The notes under the pieces are model-generated. The model did not search any database and was not told where the DNA came from. It saw only the letters and a list, made by a program, of their open reading frames with translations. Made by a program: the position numbers and the translations under genes. Shown here in pieces: positions 12,505 through 12,954 of a stretch of 12,954 nt of DNA (its first letter is position 1; the number at the start of each line of letters is the position of its first letter). Origin of the DNA: an uncultured Odoribacter sp. (GTDB lineage Bacteria > Bacteroidota > Bacteroidia > Bacteroidales > Marinifilaceae); NCBI GenBank assembly GCA_934725835.1, contig CAKVCR010000051.1, positions 1 to 12,954 on the forward strand, read 5' to 3'.

Positions 12505-12954
12505 ATGAGCAATATTATAGCGATAGTAGGAAGGCCGAATGTCGGGAAATCCACACTTTTCAACCGTTTGATTGGCACTCGAAAAGCCATTGTAAACGAG
12601 GAGAGTGGCGTGACGCGCGACCGGAATTACGGAAAATCTTCATGGAACGGCAAGGAATTCTCCGTAATTGATACAGGAGGATATGTCTGCAACAGTGACG
12701 ATATTTTTGAAGAAGAGATAAACAAACAGGTGATGCTGGCCATGGATGAAGCGGATGTCATTGTCTTCATGGTAGACGCAGAAATGGGCATTACCGACCT
12801 GGACCAGAGTTTTGCACAATTGTTACGCAACATTGACAAGCCGGTCTTTCTGGTGGCTAACAAAGTGGACAACAGCGAACGTCTTTACGAGGCTCAGGAG
12901 TTTTACCGCCTGGGAGTAAAGAGCGATTTGTTCTGTATTTCATCCATAACAGGC
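12505..12954 (+). CDS. der: GTPase Der (EngA), 50S assembly factor, 5' part only
   Basis: The first 150 codons are present; the frame runs off the window without a stop. The protein opens MSNIIAIVGRPNVGKSTLFNRL, with G1 GRPNVGKST, G2 SGVTRDRNYG, G3 DTGGY and G4 NKVD, all from the first of the two tandem G domains that define Der. The second G domain and the KH-like C-terminus (full length usually about 435 aa) lie outside the window. Der acts in late 50S subunit maturation. It is paired with era, as is common in Bacteroidetes. Confidence 0.96.
   Translation, partial: MSNIIAIVGRPNVGKSTLFNRLIGTRKAIVNEESGVTRDRNYGKSSWNGKEFSVIDTGGYVCNSDDIFEEEINKQVMLAMDEADVIVFMVDAEMGITDLDQSFAQLLRNIDKPVFLVANKVDNSERLYEAQEFYRLGVKSDLFCISSITG

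Noticed and set aside
11608..12954. era-der pair as a possible novel arrangement
   Set aside because: Adjacent era and der genes are ordinary in Bacteroidetes.
1..12954. CRISPR array, tRNA, rRNA, transposase or integrase
   Set aside because: No regularly spaced repeats, no tRNA cloverleaf pattern and no transposase or recombinase motifs were seen on either strand.

Overview
The window looks like chromosomal DNA of a gut-type Bacteroidales bacterium. The signs are AT-rich intergenic DNA, several TAnnTTTG -7 promoter boxes, weak Shine-Dalgarno signals, a fused TGS/uridine-kinase-like nucleoside kinase, a small outer membrane beta-barrel protein of the PorT-like type, and an adjacent era-der pair. 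The genus cannot be fixed from the sequence alone.

The two ends carry ordinary core genes. On the left, plus strand, are a membrane-anchored lytic transglycosylase (10-945) and a nucleoside kinase (1033-2697), closed by a probable bidirectional terminator (2704-2756). On the right are an outer membrane beta-barrel protein (10421-11014) with a clear terminator, a YhcH/YjgK/YiaL-family protein (11061-11519), and, divergently, era (11608-12489) and the first 150 codons of der (12505-12954).

The middle, about 2838-10046, is accessory and entirely on the minus strand. Read in transcription order, it starts with a compact five-gene operon (10046 to 6025): a small HD-domain alarmone-hydrolase-like protein, an unrecognised 214-aa protein, an agmatine/peptidylarginine-deiminase-fold enzyme, an unrecognised highly charged 298-aa protein, and an ADP-ribosylglycohydrolase. 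Four of these five genes are separated by only 1-14 bp. The coding strand is strikingly purine-rich, unlike the flanks, which suggests acquisition. The operon is preceded by a cluster of repeated A/T-rich boxes, one inverted, and a G-quadruplex-type motif.

Next comes a 485-bp stretch with no intact gene. It contains two relics: the C-terminal half of a NADAR domain (5644-5880) and a short RhuM-like DNA-binding segment (5541-5636). A second cassette follows, in which three genes overlap by 4 bp at each junction: a YhcG/DUF1016 PDDEXK nuclease, a 121-aa unknown, and a macro-domain-like A1S_2505-type protein. An N-formylglutamate amidohydrolase-like gene follows about 100 bp further on.

The candidate system is this accessory block. 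One intact ADP-ribosylglycohydrolase, one NADAR relic and one macro-like protein, all families tied to ADP-ribose or NAD-derived chemistry, lie within about 3.5 kb. They sit beside a probable (p)ppGpp-type hydrolase, a deiminase and a nuclease. This gene content fits a nucleotide- or ADP-ribose-centred stress or anti-phage module, but that is inference. Inside the yhcG-like gene there is also a pair of nearly identical 26-bp palindromes read in different frames.
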